From positions 7,382,653 through 7,446,652 of the forward strand of contig OZ022241.1 of NCBI GenBank assembly GCA_963978895.1: 64,000 bases of DNA. Reading direction: 5' to 3'. The notes below the pieces were generated by a model. It was not told the DNA's origin, searched no databases, and saw only the letters and a program-made list of their open reading frames with translations. Numbering within the stretch: the stretch's first letter is position 1; each line of letters starts with the position of its first letter. Below are positions 9,569 through 22,040 of the stretch, one piece after another. The position numbers and the translations under genes are program-made. Source of the DNA: Erpobdella octoculata (taxonomy: Eukaryota; Annelida; Clitellata; Hirudinida; Erpobdellidae).

Positions 9569-10768
9569 GTTACAAAGATTTCTAGCGCGAAACCGATATA
9601 AACACTGTAGTCTGGTAGATTTAGCTTTTGGTACGGAAATTTTAATAGACAAGCCAAAAAGTACATTAAACTATAACATTAAACTTTAACTAGTAACTAG
9701 TTTAACTCCTCTGTCTAAACGATTACGTACACTCAACTAGTCTACGTTTTCGAAATTCTCCAGTATTTAATAAGCAATGCAACCTGAAAACACAACCTTA
9801 TTTGACAATAGCTGAAGTGGGTGTCGTTTATGGGAATGTTCCACTTTTTAAAGGAAGACCATGCTCAAACATCTTAAAGACAAGAAATTTATCTAACTGG
9901 TTTTTAGAACAACATAAGTTTTAATTCTAAAAACAAAGCATAAGTTTCAACTTATTAAATAATTATAATGATAACTGTTATCTAGCTTCAAAAATCATTA
10001 TATTGAGCACAATTCAGTCGAGCAAAAGAGTCAGATCCTCTTCCACGACTTTACTTTCTGTGCCCACCAAACATCTCAAGAGTGCTGTAGACAGAAGGTT
10101 TGAGGTTGCCAGACTGAGAATGGTTTGACAGCTGCTGTTACATTGGCTGTGACACTTCAGTGCTTCCAAAGAGACATTCTAAACCCTGACCAACACCACT
10201 TTAAAATGTTGTCAAATTTTAATTCAATTCAGAGACACTGTTAGCGACTTTTGTCGTGCTGGCTGAAGTAAACTGAGAATTATAGATTATGAGGATTTGG
10301 TAGATATATGCACATCATATCATAGTCAAAGTGTTTGCTGTTTATTATAATACACAAGCAAACAGTTTTGACATTGAGACAATGCTTAGCAATATCCTCA
10401 TGTGCAGAACTCATTACAGAAATAATAGATGTGGAACTGGAGGAAAGATACAAGTGCTATTTTAACAAACATAAAAAAACCAGCAGAATACAAAAGACAT
10501 TTTCCCAAGAACTTGATGAATTTCTATATATCACTTTAAATAAAATAACTCCTCACATTGACCAACTATGACATTTACACATATTTCACTATTATAGATA
10601 TTAATTACAAGATCACTAATATGAAGTGAATTATCTCAAACTTTTTTCACAGCAATGTTTACAAGCATAGATACAAGTACCTTCAAAACTGTTTAAAGAG
10701 CATAAACTTATTTGCCAATTTAAAGAATAAATACGTCCAACAACAAACACTGATTTTGGGAAGCCTAA
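9569..10768. other. Upstream region of GPD1-like copy 1
   Basis: Intergenic sequence upstream of the GPD1-like start codon. A 78-codon plus-strand ORF at 10,335-10,571 (mirror at 14,894-15,130, one substitution) is not recognised. At 10,590-10,720 a degraded second copy of the Cys-rich coding block at 10,769-10,910 can be seen. No clear promoter motif is assignable. Confidence 0.4.
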
Positions 10769-11180
10769 TTAAAATAGTATCTCATCGGTTTCAGCAGTTT
10801 CTTCATACAGACATTCACATATCTTGCCACTAAATATATTTACTTCAAGATTATCAGTATGAAGAGATTTATTACAAACTTTACCACAACAATGTTTACA
10901 TGAACAACTTCTAGAAGAGCATGGTCTTTTTTTTAATCATTTCACATTTACAACTTATACAATTAATTAGGCTATCAGGTGCTGCCTCTATATCAGTTTC
11001 AATGAGACATAACTTAAAATTTATTTTTTCCCAGCCCCATCTATCAGCACCAATATCGTTGTCTAAGAAATACTTCAATTTCATTACCTGAAAATGAGTT
11101 CTCAAAACATGAAAAGGGGCTGCATTTTCAGTTGGAGGTAGCTTTCCAGGAATAATTTTCAAACTACTTAATCCACACAA
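10769..11180 (-). pseudogene. C-terminal fragment of a repeat-associated CXC-domain protein, copy 1
   Basis: The first frame reads LPPTENAAPFHVLRTHFQV..WGW..APDSLINCISCKCE. This is the pattern of the C-terminus of a multicopy invertebrate protein family (LPPT..A..FH..R...Q...WGW....APE.LL..I.C.C) that ends in a tesmin/TSO1-like Cys-rich domain. An A homopolymer shifts the frame near 10,920; in the shifted frame the Cys-rich tail continues as PCSSRSCSCKHCCGKVCNKS and ends in a stop at about 10,769. No N-terminal part adjoins it. The N-terminal part of what looks like the same family is at 58,828-60,828. Confidence 0.55.
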
Positions 11181-11316
11181 AAAACTTTTTTTTTCCAGTC
11201 AAATATAAACATTATTTTTATTGGAGCTAGATCAACTAGCTAGTTAGCTGCTAGAACTAACACAAGGCTGAGGCTGATTATTTCTCTTTGCTTTGTTATT
11301 TATTCAATTGGCAAGA

Positions 11317-12290
11317 CTTGTGTATACAAACACATTCACATTCATAGAGTTATACTGTAAATTAAAATTGTATCTCCAATTACAGTAGCAAGTAGCAGAA
11401 TTCAATTGAGAAGTTTTTCCATCTTGTCTCATTATTTTTAGTTTTTCTTCAGTAGATTTACACACAACGCACTCCATTGCGATATTAGTTAAATTTAGAT
11501 GAATAAAATGTACTTACCATAAGCAAACCTAACAGATGTAATAACACGAATAAAGAAAATAAAAACAATACCAGAGTGACAAAAGAGTAAGACTGACGAG
11601 AAAACTATGTACTATTACTATACAAACTATACAATTATGAAACTATATAAATGAAAAGGAATTAAAAAAAACTCGCTGCTAAAAATCCAAAATCGTCCAA
11701 ATCAAAATCTAAGGCTTAAATAAAACGTTAAGATTTTGAAGAGAAATCAAACTCAAACGCGATAAAACCGGCAATTCAAAATGAATACAAAGACAACGCA
11801 ACTATAGCATAGAAAACGAGACTTTATTGAATTCTTATTGGCTGAGCGAGTAAATATGTTACTGCGCGTAACGCGACATTGTCTTACGTAATGAGACAAA
11901 TGAGTACGCCTAAAATCATTAATACCTAGAGTACCATAAGTGCTCATTCGTGGTATCTTCATACAGATATTGTACAACATATTCTCTATTGAATGGTATA
12001 AAAATTGGCTTGTCTATTAAAATTTCCCATGTTGCCTCGAAAAACTGCTAGATCTACCAGTCTACTGGTACTGACGTAGCGATTCAGGCGCCTCGCGAGC
12101 GCATTTTTTATACTTATTATGGAAGTCCAGACTAGAATACTGTACGGGCTGATTTTTTGCGGCCCGGGCCACTTCATAAGCCAAAATTCCAGGCTCGGTC
12201 CGTTTAATTTTACCCGCCCGTTTCTACAGGCCTAAAATCCCTATATAAGAACTTTTTATGTTAATACCAGAAGTATATTGAATGCAAGTA
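11317..12290. other. Non-duplicated spacer between inverted arms, left part
   Basis: Begins exactly where the two inverted arms stop matching. I see no gene. A segment at about 12,005-12,070 (ggcttgtctattaaaattt...) is a diverged relative of the region about 50-90 bp upstream of GPD1-like exon 1. A GGCCCG-rich stretch at 12,155-12,245 resembles the GC-rich 3' part of the Helitron at 35,090-35,260. Confidence 0.4.
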
Positions 12291-12295
12291 AAAGA

Positions 12296-12860
12296 GCCAA
12301 ACTTGAGTTATATGTGGACAAAAGTTTTTGATATTATTGGAATCTTGAGCTAAGGAAGAAATCAAAAACGAGCTAGAACTTGAGGGGTATGTAATGTTCG
12401 TGAAACACAGAGACATTGGAAGAGGAAAAAACATGGAGGAAGAAAACATGTATTGTTGTACATAAACAGCAATCTAACTTCAATCAAGAGGGAAGACTTG
12501 AGAAATGACAAGTTCAAAGAAAGTATATGGTGCGAATTAAAGAATGGAACTAAAACATTGTTAGAGTTTGCTATAGATTTCACAATTCCACAGAGGAAAG
12601 CGATAGCATACTGCATGCTATGATGATTAAAGTTTCCAAAACATCTTGCATTGTAATGGCTAATTTCAATTTCCCTATTGACTGGAGGCAAAAAGATGAA
12701 AGAACCAAGCAGACAAAATGTTCCTCGACTGCTTAGATGAGTGTTTTCTTTTTCAGCATTTATGTAGAAGCACCAACAAAAGGAAACAACCTATTGTAGC
12801 TAGTGATCTCCGCTGAAAACAACCTGGTAGAAGAAATCACAGTAGAAGAAGATTTTGTAC
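12296..12860 (+). pseudogene. LINE (CR1/jockey-like) endonuclease remnant
   Basis: Across several frames I read ELELEGYVMF, SIKREDLRNDKFKESIWCEL, KNGTKTLLEF, IKVSKTSCIVMANFNFP, DWR and LVISAENNLVEEITVEEDF. These match the order of the apurinic endonuclease domain of non-LTR retrotransposons, in particular the (G)DFN(F/Y)PxIDW motif, here ANFNFP-IDW. Frameshifts and stops show it is dead. No reverse transcriptase follows. Confidence 0.6.
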
Positions 12861-12864
12861 CAAC

Positions 12865-13075
12865 TTGTACCTTTTTTACTTCTCCTTTCGCCATGTTGGT
12901 TGCCATGTTTTTTACTGTCCGCAATGTTCTCGTCATGCGCTGTTACGTCGTTTTTGTAAAGAATAAAAATTTTAATTACGTGTCAACTCTATTAAAATAC
13001 GTAGTCACACCAAAGTGACCAAAAATTGGTGACCCCGACTTCCGAATTCTAGAATTGGTGACTCCGACCACATTT
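12865..13075 (+). mobile_element. Possible LTR end with primer-binding site
   Basis: A 3' end like that of an LTR (tattaaaatacgtagtcacacca) is followed within 15 bp by ttggtgaccccgac at about 13,027. TGGTGACCCCGAC is a primer-binding-site sequence seen in many Gypsy and BEL/Pao elements. A diverged repeat (ttggtgactccgac) follows 28 bp later. No gag-pol is seen, so this would be a solo or truncated LTR. Confidence 0.35.
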
Positions 13076-14148
13076 GGTAAATGGTTTTTTGATTTTTCAT
13101 TTAAGACCTGTCCGGACGGTATTATCAGAATTAAATAATAAATTCTGATAATAACGTTTTGAATAAATATGTAGAAGTAAATGAAAAATATAACTGTTGG
13201 CAAAACTTCTTTTGAAAAAGTTAGTTTAAAGTCGACTTATTATTTATTATAATAGTTTATAGTCCTTTACGCCAGCCGTTTTAAGACTGAAGTGGCTGTA
13301 TGTAGGAAGCACCTAAGTACTTCCCGTCATGGATCATAATTTGATCTTTTTAACTTTTCGCTCCTTTCTCCAGGCTTGGGATTGGCTTGCAAAAGCAAGG
13401 CGGAGTTTAAAGTCGACTTACATTAAAGTCATTTTTAATGTCTACAATCGACGGCGGGTAGACGCGCTAAGTTAAACCGATTTTTTTATTTATTAACTTT
13501 GAGGAGCGAAAGTTATATTGTTGGATTTGATATTGAATTATCTAAAAACAAGCGTCTCGAATATGCACAGTGCAGCAGTTTAAAATAAGATCGATTTTCT
13601 CAAAGAAGAGCCAAGGTTGATTTTATGCAATTTCCAGCGGAAATCGTCGTTTTTCGCTTATAACTTTTTTATTTGTTGAACCGAAGACAATCCAAATATA
13701 CCATTCCATTTCATTTTTTAGACCCCATCCAACAATGTATAGCATAGCCCCAGGGCAAGCATATTTTTTTATTAGCATTGCCAGTCTCGAGGCTAACTTC
13801 ACACGCATATTTTATTTGGTCTAAAAAATTAAACATATCTACTTCTAAATCTCATGATGGAGATTTGTATTCAGTATATAAAGTTAATTGATTAAAACGC
13901 TTAAATCATCCTGTAAAGCTCCTGACAACATTCTGAGTAAATCCTGGAATAGTTCAGACATGAAGGATGAGGGCACACAACAACTCAGTAATAGTTGGAA
14001 GAGCATTAATTATCTTTTCAAAAAGATCCTCGTAATGGAGATAATCGGCTCCAAAAAGCAGACAATGTCCGGGAAGTCGCTAGGAATCCGCCTGGATAAA
14101 ACAACAATTAAAAAAAAAAACAACATTACAAAATTAATTGCACGTAAT
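13076..14148. other. Non-duplicated spacer, right part
   Basis: No gene recognised. A 61-codon minus ORF (13,623-13,808) and a 93-codon plus ORF (13,888-14,169) show no family signature. The latter runs across the border of the inverted arm at 14,149, so it is probably chance. Confidence 0.35.
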
Positions 14149-14284
14149 TCTTGCCAATTGAATAAATAACAAAGCAAAGAGAAATAATCAGCCTCAGCCT
14201 TGTGTTAGTTCTAGCAGCTAACTAGCTAGTTGATCTAGCTCCAATAAAAATAATGTTTATATTTGACTGGAAAAAAATAGTTTT

Positions 14285-14696
14285 TTGTGTGGATTAAGTA
14301 GTTTGAAAATTATTCCTGGAAAGCTACCTCCAACTGAAAATGCAGCCCCTTTTCATGTTTTGAGAACTCATTTTCAGGTAATGAAATTGAAGTATTTCTT
14401 AGACAACGATATTGGTGCTGATAGATGGGGCTGGGAAAAAATAAATTTTAAGTTATGTCTCATTGAAACTGATATAGAGGCAGCACCTGATAGCCTAATT
14501 AATTGTATAAGTTGTAAATGTGAAATGATTAAAAAAAAGACCATGCTCTTCTAGAAGTTGTTCATGTAAACATTGTTGTGGTAAAGTTTGTAATAAATCT
14601 CTTCATACTGATAATCTTGAAGTAAATATATTTAATGGCAAGATATGTGAATGTCTGTATGAAGAAACTGCTGAAACCGATGAGATACTATTTTAA
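14285..14696 (+). pseudogene. C-terminal fragment of the CXC-domain family, copy 2
   Basis: Inverted copy of 10,769-11,180 with the same LPPTENAAPFHVLR start, the same homopolymer frameshift near 14,535 and the same Cys-rich continuation. The upstream boundary of the arm at 14,149 leaves no room for the family's N-terminal region. Confidence 0.55.
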
Positions 14697-15896
14697 TTAG
14701 GCTTCCCAAAATCAGTGTTTGTTGTTGGACGTATTTATTCTTTAAATTGGCAAATAAGTTTATGCTCTTTAAACAGTTTTGAAGGTACTTGTATATATGC
14801 TTGTAAACATTGCTGTGAAAAAAGTTTGAGATAATTCACTTCATATTAGTGATCTTGTAATTAATATCTATAATAGTGAAATATGTGTAAATGTCATAGT
14901 TGGTCAATGTGAAGAGTTATTTTATTTAAAGTGATATATAGAAATTCATCAAGTTCTTGGGAAAATGTCTTTTGTATTCTGCTGGTTTTTTTATGTTTGT
15001 TAAAATAGCACTTGTATCTTTCCTCCAGTTCCACATCTATTATTTCTGTAATGAGTTCTGCACATGAGGATATTGCTAAGCATTGTCTCAATGTCAAAAC
15101 TGTTTGCTTGTGTATTATAATAAACAGCAAACACTTTGACTATGATATGATGTGCATATATCTACCAAATCCTCATAATCTATAATTCTCAGTTTACTTC
15201 AGCCAGCACGACAAAAGTCGCTAACAGTGTCTCTGAATTGAATTAAAATTTGACAACATTTTAAAGTGGTGTTGGTCAGGGTTTAGAATGTCTCTTTGGA
15301 AGCACTGAAGTGTCACAGCCAATGTAACAGCAGCTGTCAAACCATTCTCAGTCTGGCAACCTCAAACCTTCTGTCTACAGCACTCTTGAGATGTTTGGTG
15401 GGCACAGAAAGTAAAGTCGTGGAAGAGGATCTGACTCTTTTGCTCGACTGAATTGTGCTCAATATAATGATTTTTGAAGCTAGATAACAGTTATCATTAT
15501 AATTATTTAATAAGTTGAAACTTATGCTTTGTTTTTAGAATTAAAACTTATGTTGTTCTAAAAACCAGTTAGATAAATTTCTTGTCTTTAAGATGTTTGA
15601 GCATGGTCTTCCTTTAAAAAGTGGAACATTCCCATAAACGACACCCACTTCAGCTATTGTCAAATAAGGTTGTGTTTTCAGGTTGCATTGCTTATTAAAT
15701 ACTGGAGAATTTCGAAAACGTAGACTAGTTGAGTGTACGTAATCGTTTAGACAGAGGAGTTAAACTAGTTACTAGTTAAAGTTTAATGTTATAGTTTAAT
15801 GTACTTTTTGGCTTGTCTATTAAAATTTCCGTACCAAAAGCTAAATCTACCAGACTACAGTGTTTATATCGGTTTCGCGCTAGAAATCTTTGTAAC
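14697..15896. other. Upstream region of GPD1-like copy 2
   Basis: Inverted counterpart of 9,569-10,768. It contains the 78-codon ORF on the minus strand (14,894-15,130). No additional gene is seen. Confidence 0.4.
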
Positions 15897-17540
15897 ATGT
15901 CGCTGTATAAAATAACCGTGATCGGATCAGGAAATTGGTTAGAGGCCGAGTTTTTGTTTTAATTTACTTACAGTTTTGTTTTTAATTAATTTAAGTAAAA
16001 GGCAGTCAAGCTTCATTCGTACAAATGGTCTCCATCTTGAAAATCAGGTCAATTTCTATGGCTACAAAACTTGCAAAAAATTTGAACAACTTATTGGGAT
16101 CTTAATGAAAATGTTTTTTTATGGCATTTCTTTGACATCTTCTCAAAGTATTGCCTATAAAACCGTCTGCATCCGTTTATAAAAGATCGATTTAATTATA
16201 ATTCACGATAATGTGATGATCAGAGATCGTATAGTTACCAATGGACTCTAATCCAATGTAGAATTTATTACGATTAATTAATTAATATAGTTTTAATATT
16301 TTTATCATTTTTTACCGATTTAAAAATTATTGCAACAAGAGATAATGTACAAAAGCTATACAGGGTAGCCCAAAAAAAAAATGATACCATCTCACATAAT
16401 TTAATTAATTATACTTCTTCATGCAATTTTTTTTCACAAAGTATTTAGCTATTCAGAAATCATGTTCAATGTGTCCTGATTGCTTCTCAAGGACTTTTTC
16501 TAAGCGTCGACCCCGCTAATTTTAATGTAATAAGTCCACATCTTACAAGATGTTCTCATTTTTTTTGGCCACCCTGTATAGCTTACTTGCTCGTTCTCCC
16601 ACTTACACGGTCTGCGTGGATTTTGGTTCAATCGGCTTTTTGCGTGTTAAAAACTGTTCACGTCTATCGAAACTGAACATTTTATTAAGACCGCAATTTT
16701 TGAAATTACTAACAGGGGTACAGTAGTGGCCAAACAGGTCGCTTCAAATTCTGCCAGATATCCGAACTTGTTTGACTACAAAGTGTACATGTACGTCTAC
16801 GAAGAAATCGTTGAAGGTCAAAAGTTAAGCGAAATCATCAACAACACGCATGAAAATGTAAAGTACCTCCCGGGCTACAAACTCCCTGAAAATGTGGTAA
16901 GATTAGAGTATAATGATGACGAGAATGACATCGCCACTCGTTATTATTCAATGATTGATTGACTAACTATTACTGGTGCTAAAAATCATCAGCTTTTTTG
17001 GCAGGAGAAAATGTAAAAATCTTTGAAAAATTTTGGGTTAAGTACCTATGACCACGCCCACCGGTTATCAGCTTTTCTGGGAGAAGAAAGTGTGAAAGTC
17101 TTTAAAAAATTTTAGAAGTGACTTACCTGCATCTTCCCATCAAAAATTTCTGGATCCGCCACTGTCTTCTACAAATAAATTATCACTGTCATAAGTGTCA
17201 CAGCAATCACTGTTAGAGAGATCGTTAAAGCAAATAAATATTTTCTAACAGTTACGAAGCTCTGCTGCTAACAAATGTATTTGCGTAAAACGTACACTTT
17301 ACTTTGTCTGGTGCATCGTTTTGGTGCTACCGAGGCCAAAGGCAAAATTGCTAACAAACTTATGCATGCATGAACTTATGTGTGCCCTTTTGTGCTCAGG
17401 TAGCCATCCCGGACCTGTTCAAGGCGTCCGTCGGTGCAGATATTCTTCTATTCGTTCTTCCGCAGCAGTTCGTGGCCTCCATCTGTTCCCAGCTTAGGTA
17501 CAGAGTAAAAAAAGGTGCCATTGCCGTGACGATGATAAAA
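15897..17540 (+). pseudogene. GPD1-like: GPD1-like exons 1-3, orphan copy 2
   Basis: Exon 1 is 15897-15937, exon 2 is 16716-16896 and exon 3 is 17400-17540. Splice sites are canonical (aattg|gttaga; taacag|gggt; aatgtg|gtaaga; gctcag|gtag; ataaaa|gtgagt). The protein part runs from the Rossmann GSGNW(G) motif through HENVKYLPGYKLP to TMIK, about 121 residues. It is cut off: 930 bp past exon 3, at 18,470, the locus joins LINE sequence in the wrong orientation, and the next exons 4-6 lie on the opposite strand. The gene cannot be completed from here. It is head-to-head with copy 1; the two start codons are 6.3 kb apart. Confidence 0.75.
16361..16576. mobile_element. Mariner-like MITE in intron 1, copy 2
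   Basis: Inverted counterpart of 8890-9104, with CAGGGTAGCC / GGCCACCCTG ends and TA flanks. Confidence 0.75.
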
Positions 17541-17878
17541 GTGAGTTTCAATAATTGCTAATTTTACTGACTTATAGCTTATAGATGTGTGTTACTATGT
17601 TAGTACTTCATAACTAGAGATAGCCCGTCAAATGGTAGCTGTAGTTAATTTTTATAAAACTTCTTATTTATTATTATTATTACAACGTTTTTATTAGGTC
17701 ACTTTCTTGTCTGTTTGTTTTTCTGTTCGCGAATTTTTGCAATCAAAATTTCCGACAAGCTACAAAATAAATATGTTTATTTGCTATTATTATTTTTTTA
17801 TTAATAAATCACTTTCTTGTCTGTTTTTCCGAATTTTTTTGACTACAAACTATATATAAACTTTGACAATATATATAC

Positions 17879-18152
<274 letters not shown>

Positions 18153-18470
18153 CAGAGCCCGAAAATAAAGTAACTGTTTAACAAAATAAAATGAACGAAC
18201 CACGTACTATAAATGCAAAAAACAGAGCAGAAATCAAAACGTCGAAGGGCACAACTGAAATGTAAACAACTTAGGTAACATGAACGGAAGCAGGTGTAGT
18301 TAGTAAGTATGTTGCTATGGTAGGGCGAAAGTTGTTATTAAAAGGTGAAATGAGAAATTATTGAAAATATTTAGTAATATATGGTAGAATGAAGTTTGTA
18401 ACTATAAATAAAATATAACTATTGTTACACGGTATAGGAAAGGAATGAAGGATCAATCTCTATCGGTATC
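18153..18470. mobile_element. Truncated inverted-repeat element
   Basis: The first 318 bp of the 673-bp element. It stops at cggtatc (18,470), where the sequence changes to the LINE arm. Confidence 0.55.
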
Positions 18471-19125
18471 AAGATTATTGCTGACCAGAAAAAGGAGCTG
18501 AGGCAGGCCGCATCAGCTAATACCAAGTTGGTGGCGGAAAACCATTACTTAACTGGTTTGATCTAGCCTGACTTAGCCTCATCCCTCATATATCCTCATT
18601 ATTCCGTGCCTGCTTTTTTCACATTCGCCGCATTCGACAGATAAGATCATCTCTGGATCAGTCCTGTCTCAAGATTCTCATTCACGCTTTTGTTCTCTCA
18701 AGATTGGATTACTGTAATGGAATTCTGGCTGGCTTCCCATTTCGTCCAGAATTTCTTATAAACTACTAGCACTTACAATATTCTTCAAAACAGCTTCCCA
18801 ATTTACCTGCTCGATCTTATCAATCTTTGTTCGGACTGCCCGGAAAGACACAGCCTCCGTTCATCAACTCGTCGCGACCTAACTGTTCCCTGCGTTCGTC
18901 ATAATTACGCGAGAAGAGCTTTTTCAGTTGCAGCTCCGATCGCCTGAAACGGCCTACCATCAGAATATTAGAAACTAGTACTGACTTTAAAACCTCTTTA
19001 AAAACTCATTTACTTAATAACGTTAAAAACTTTTAAATTTATATTATTTCACGCCGTCGCCTTTGGTCAAAACTTGTTTTGTTTAGGCGACTAATAAATT
19101 TTAGTTGAATTTGAATTAATAGCTT
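18471..19125 (+). pseudogene. CR1-like LINE, 3' end of reverse transcriptase ORF
   Basis: Frames read HIRRIRQIRSSLDQ, KILIHAFVLSRLDYCNGILA, NLPARSYQSLFG, RHSLRSSTRRDLTVP, NYARRAFSVAAPIA, LKTHLLNN. This is the standard order at the end of CR1/L2-type reverse transcriptases (SRLDYCN..L, RSLRS, RAFSVAAP..WN.LP). Several frame breaks are present. It ends with a TTGAATTTGAATT-type tail near 19,110. Mirror copy at 56,128-56,776. Confidence 0.7.
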
Positions 19126-19856
19126 CAATATTGTGGTAATAAGCATTTTGTAGTCTTAATATAAAAAATATTAAAACAAAATTAATAACTTTCTTGAGTT
19201 AAAAAACATCCAACTTACACAATAATTTAATAACAACAATTAAAAAAAACCACAAAATATATTCCGTTTTTAGTGTCCTGTTCATGGCTCCATAGGACCT
19301 GCAATTGTGGGACTGCAGAGGATGAAGTAGCAACAACAAAATAAAAATACTTCTTTTAGTAGCAACATATATAAAAAACTTATAAATTTGTAATACACCT
19401 ATTAGATTGAAAACTAGAAGAGTATTGGTTTAAAAATTTATAATCTTATTGATATAATGTTTTTATTAGGGGCTGTCCATAAATGACATTACACACTTAC
19501 GAAAAAGAAGTCAGACATTTGTGAAAAAGGAAGTTTGAGAAATGTGACTTCGCATTGAACAAAATTATTTTTAAACCCGGTAATTAAACAGTTAATTTAT
19601 ACTTTACTCGCAATTAAACTGAGTGTTTTTTTTTTTGGTAGAGTGTTTAGAGCACTGTGACTGCTTTCATAGCAAAACTGACTTTTTGAGACAACGTACA
19701 AAAATAGGTCTACGGGGTAAGTCGTGATGGGCTGATACCATAAGTTACCTCACTGGGTGAAGCCAACTCTAGCAATGCCAAAAAAATAAGCGAAACATAT
19801 TTAATGAAAAATTCAAATATTTTCATAAACTTGATTTTAAAATAACAAGTAATTAC
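19126..19856. other. Gene-free segment with a terminal-repeat motif
   Basis: No gene. The motif aggggctgtccataaatgac at 19,469 resembles one end of a DNA transposon family; the partner end was not found. Mirror at about 55,392-56,120. Confidence 0.35.
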
Positions 19857-19971
19857 TAAGTGAACAGTGACAACTCCTCCATAACTAAAGGCAATGATAG
19901 CAACATGCTTTGCTTTGGCATCCATAATGAATTTGTCCCATACATATAAAGCATGCTTTTCTGGATCTTCA
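19857..19971 (-). pseudogene. Possible Arb2/FAM172A-like exon, copy 1
   Basis: Mirror of 55,277-55,391. It encodes EDPEKHALYVWDKFIMDAKA then KHVAIIAFSYGGVVTVHL. The SYGG core after a hydrophobic strand fits the alpha/beta-hydrolase-like elbow of Arb2-domain proteins. It is isolated from any other exon. Confidence 0.4.
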
Positions 19972-20221
19972 CTTCCCGTAACAAAAATTTAAATATGGGC
20001 AATCAACCAAACTATACAAGCATTACCAATTTTTTTTTATAATTAAAATGCTTTCAATTAAATAAGATATTTTTCATAAATAAACAAACTGAATATTCAT
20101 TCAAATCATTTAAAAATAACTACTGAAAAGTGTCAGTGTATAGGACTATAGTAACTGCTAGTAGCACATTAAAATTCTTAGCTGTAGTGATACCTAGAAA
20201 TTATAGTTTTTTTATAGCAAA

Positions 20222-20440
20222 CTAGCGGGGTTACCCGGCAGCGTCTTTTTCTTTCGCAAAACTGTTGGGGGAAAAATCAACATAAACGTCACGTGTCCAA
20301 AAATGAATATTAATTATGTCATGTGTTAGTCTTTCAGCGATATTAAAAAAATAATAAACAAGGTGCTTCGATCGAACACTTGTGTTGTAAATGTAAACCA
20401 ATTGATAGTAAAATCTGCATAAATCAATCATACAAAAATA
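20222..20440 (-). mobile_element. Helitron 3' terminus
   Basis: On the minus strand the sequence ends gacgctgccgggtaaccccgCTAG, followed by T: the 3' end format of the same Helitron superfamily as at 7656. No matching 5' end was found nearby. Mirror ends at 55,026. Confidence 0.6.
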
Positions 20441-20830
20441 TAAAGTTCATCATACATTTCTAAGTTCATTATACATTTTAAGTTCGTGCTTATAAGTACA
20501 TTATAAATTCTAAGTTCATCATACATTTCTAATTTTATGATACAAATAATATACAGTTCTAATTAAATCATACAAATAATATAACGTTCGAATTTAATCG
20601 TACCAATAATATAACGTTCGAATTTAATCAAACAAATAATATAATGTTTTAATTTAATCATACAAATATAAATTTTTTACTTCGTCTTACAAATAAACAT
20701 TTTTAATTTCATCAATCAAATATACATTTCTAATTTCATTATACAAATAATATACAGTTCCAATTTAATCATACAAATAATATACAGTTCTTTAATCATA
20801 CAAATATACATTTCTAATTTATGATTTTTG
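20441..20830. repeat. Degenerate AT-rich minisatellite
   Basis: About ten loosely repeated units of 30-40 bp (aatttaatcatacaaataatatacagttct). It probably belongs to the interior of the Helitron that ends at 20,222. Partial copy at 37,037-37,230; mirror at 54,421-54,800. Confidence 0.65.
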
Positions 20831-20965
20831 CCTTTTTAAAAAAAAATTTAAGCACTGTATTTGTGATCTGACAGTGCTGGATGGAAACTTAACTGGCATC
20901 ATGTGTGTAGCAAATGATTTCATGGTATGTTGTATGAGATTGAAATGCTTAAGAAACCTCAAAAT

Positions 20966-21778
20966 CTATTGCACCAATAGAGCTTTTGTTGCTTTGGCTG
21001 GGCGACCTCTTTTCCTTTTGATTCCAATCCAGGATGTTTTTTGCTGCAAGTGGTGGGACTGCCAGCTTCAGTTGAATAGCTAAGCCAACAATGTGTTTGC
21101 AAAGCATTTTTTTGAAGAATGCAGGGCAGTTGCATTCTCCATTCAGCCAGTCATTTTGATCTTTTGGTAAAATTGTGGTCCAAGAACAAAAAGCATTGAT
21201 TTTAAACTCATCAAAAGTCTCCCAGTTGTTAATTTCATTAGAGCTTTCTATCAATTCTTTTGCAGCAATGTTGTACACAACTCCACTCTCAGTTGATTTT
21301 GGCTTTATGGTTTTTTTCATCTTTGCCACTGGCAAGAGCTAGTCCACAGTTCCAAGTCAATTTCTGGAAAAGCTTTGAATTCCTTAATTCTCGATTCATA
21401 ATTTTGGGACCATATTTCAATCCATTCAATCAGTCCAACAGTAAATCGTGATAATGAAACTCTTTCTCTCAAAGAATCTTCATCTTTCATAACTCTGTTG
21501 AATGCTTCGAGAGCATTGTTTGTGCTTGGTGTAAGTTTGTTGGCACCTTCAAACCAATTCTTATTTGAATTAAGCCATTCAGCAGAGAAGTATTTGGTAA
21601 ATTGTTTGTGTACTTTCCACTTTTTCATGAATAAACTTGATGCTTTTTCATAAACTTCTGCTGACTGACTGAGTTGCAATGAAACAATGTCAATCAAAAT
21701 TTCTTGTCTGTCTTCTTTTGGAATCAATGATTCCACTTTTTTCAGAACATTTTTCTTCATGTTAATTATAGTTTGCAA
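20966..21778 (-). pseudogene. MULE transposase C-terminal remnant with SWIM finger, copy 1
   Basis: The first frame (21,317-21,778) carries FEGANKLTPSTNNALEAFNR..., the region after the DDE core in Mutator-like transposases. The second frame (20,949-21,335) carries the SWIM zinc finger CNCPAFFKKMLCKH (CxCx8CxH). A third frame gives the natural basic end WIGIKRKRGRPAKATKALL, then VQ-stop at 20,966. So one ancestral ORF is broken by two frameshifts. The N-terminal and catalytic DDE parts are absent; a 20-bp tandem repeat begins where they should be. Confidence 0.75.
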
Positions 21779-22040
21779 ATATTAATTATAGTTAGCAAAT
21801 AGTAATTATAGTTCGCAAATATTAATTATAGTTAGCAAATATTAATTATAGTTAGTTAATATTAATTACAGTTTGCATTTATTAATTATAGTTTGCATTT
21901 ATTAATTATAGTTTGCATTTATTAATTATAGTTTGCATTTATTAATTATAGTTTGCATTTATTAATTATAGTTTGCATTTATTAGTTATAGTTTGCATTT
22001 ATTAATTATAGTTTGCATTTATTAATTATAGTTTGCATTT
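21770..22040. repeat. 20-bp tandem repeat upstream of the MULE remnant, copy 1
   Basis: About 13 units of attaattatagtttgcattt, more diverged next to the MULE frame. The first codons of the remnant (MQTIIN) are themselves repeat sequence. Other copies lie at 28,089-28,358, 38,174-38,444 and 53,208-53,487. Confidence 0.9.

Noticed and set aside
21770..22040. Regular repeats that could suggest a CRISPR array
   Set aside because: 20-bp units abut with no unique spacers, and the context is an animal genome; same for the 16-bp array at 22,965.
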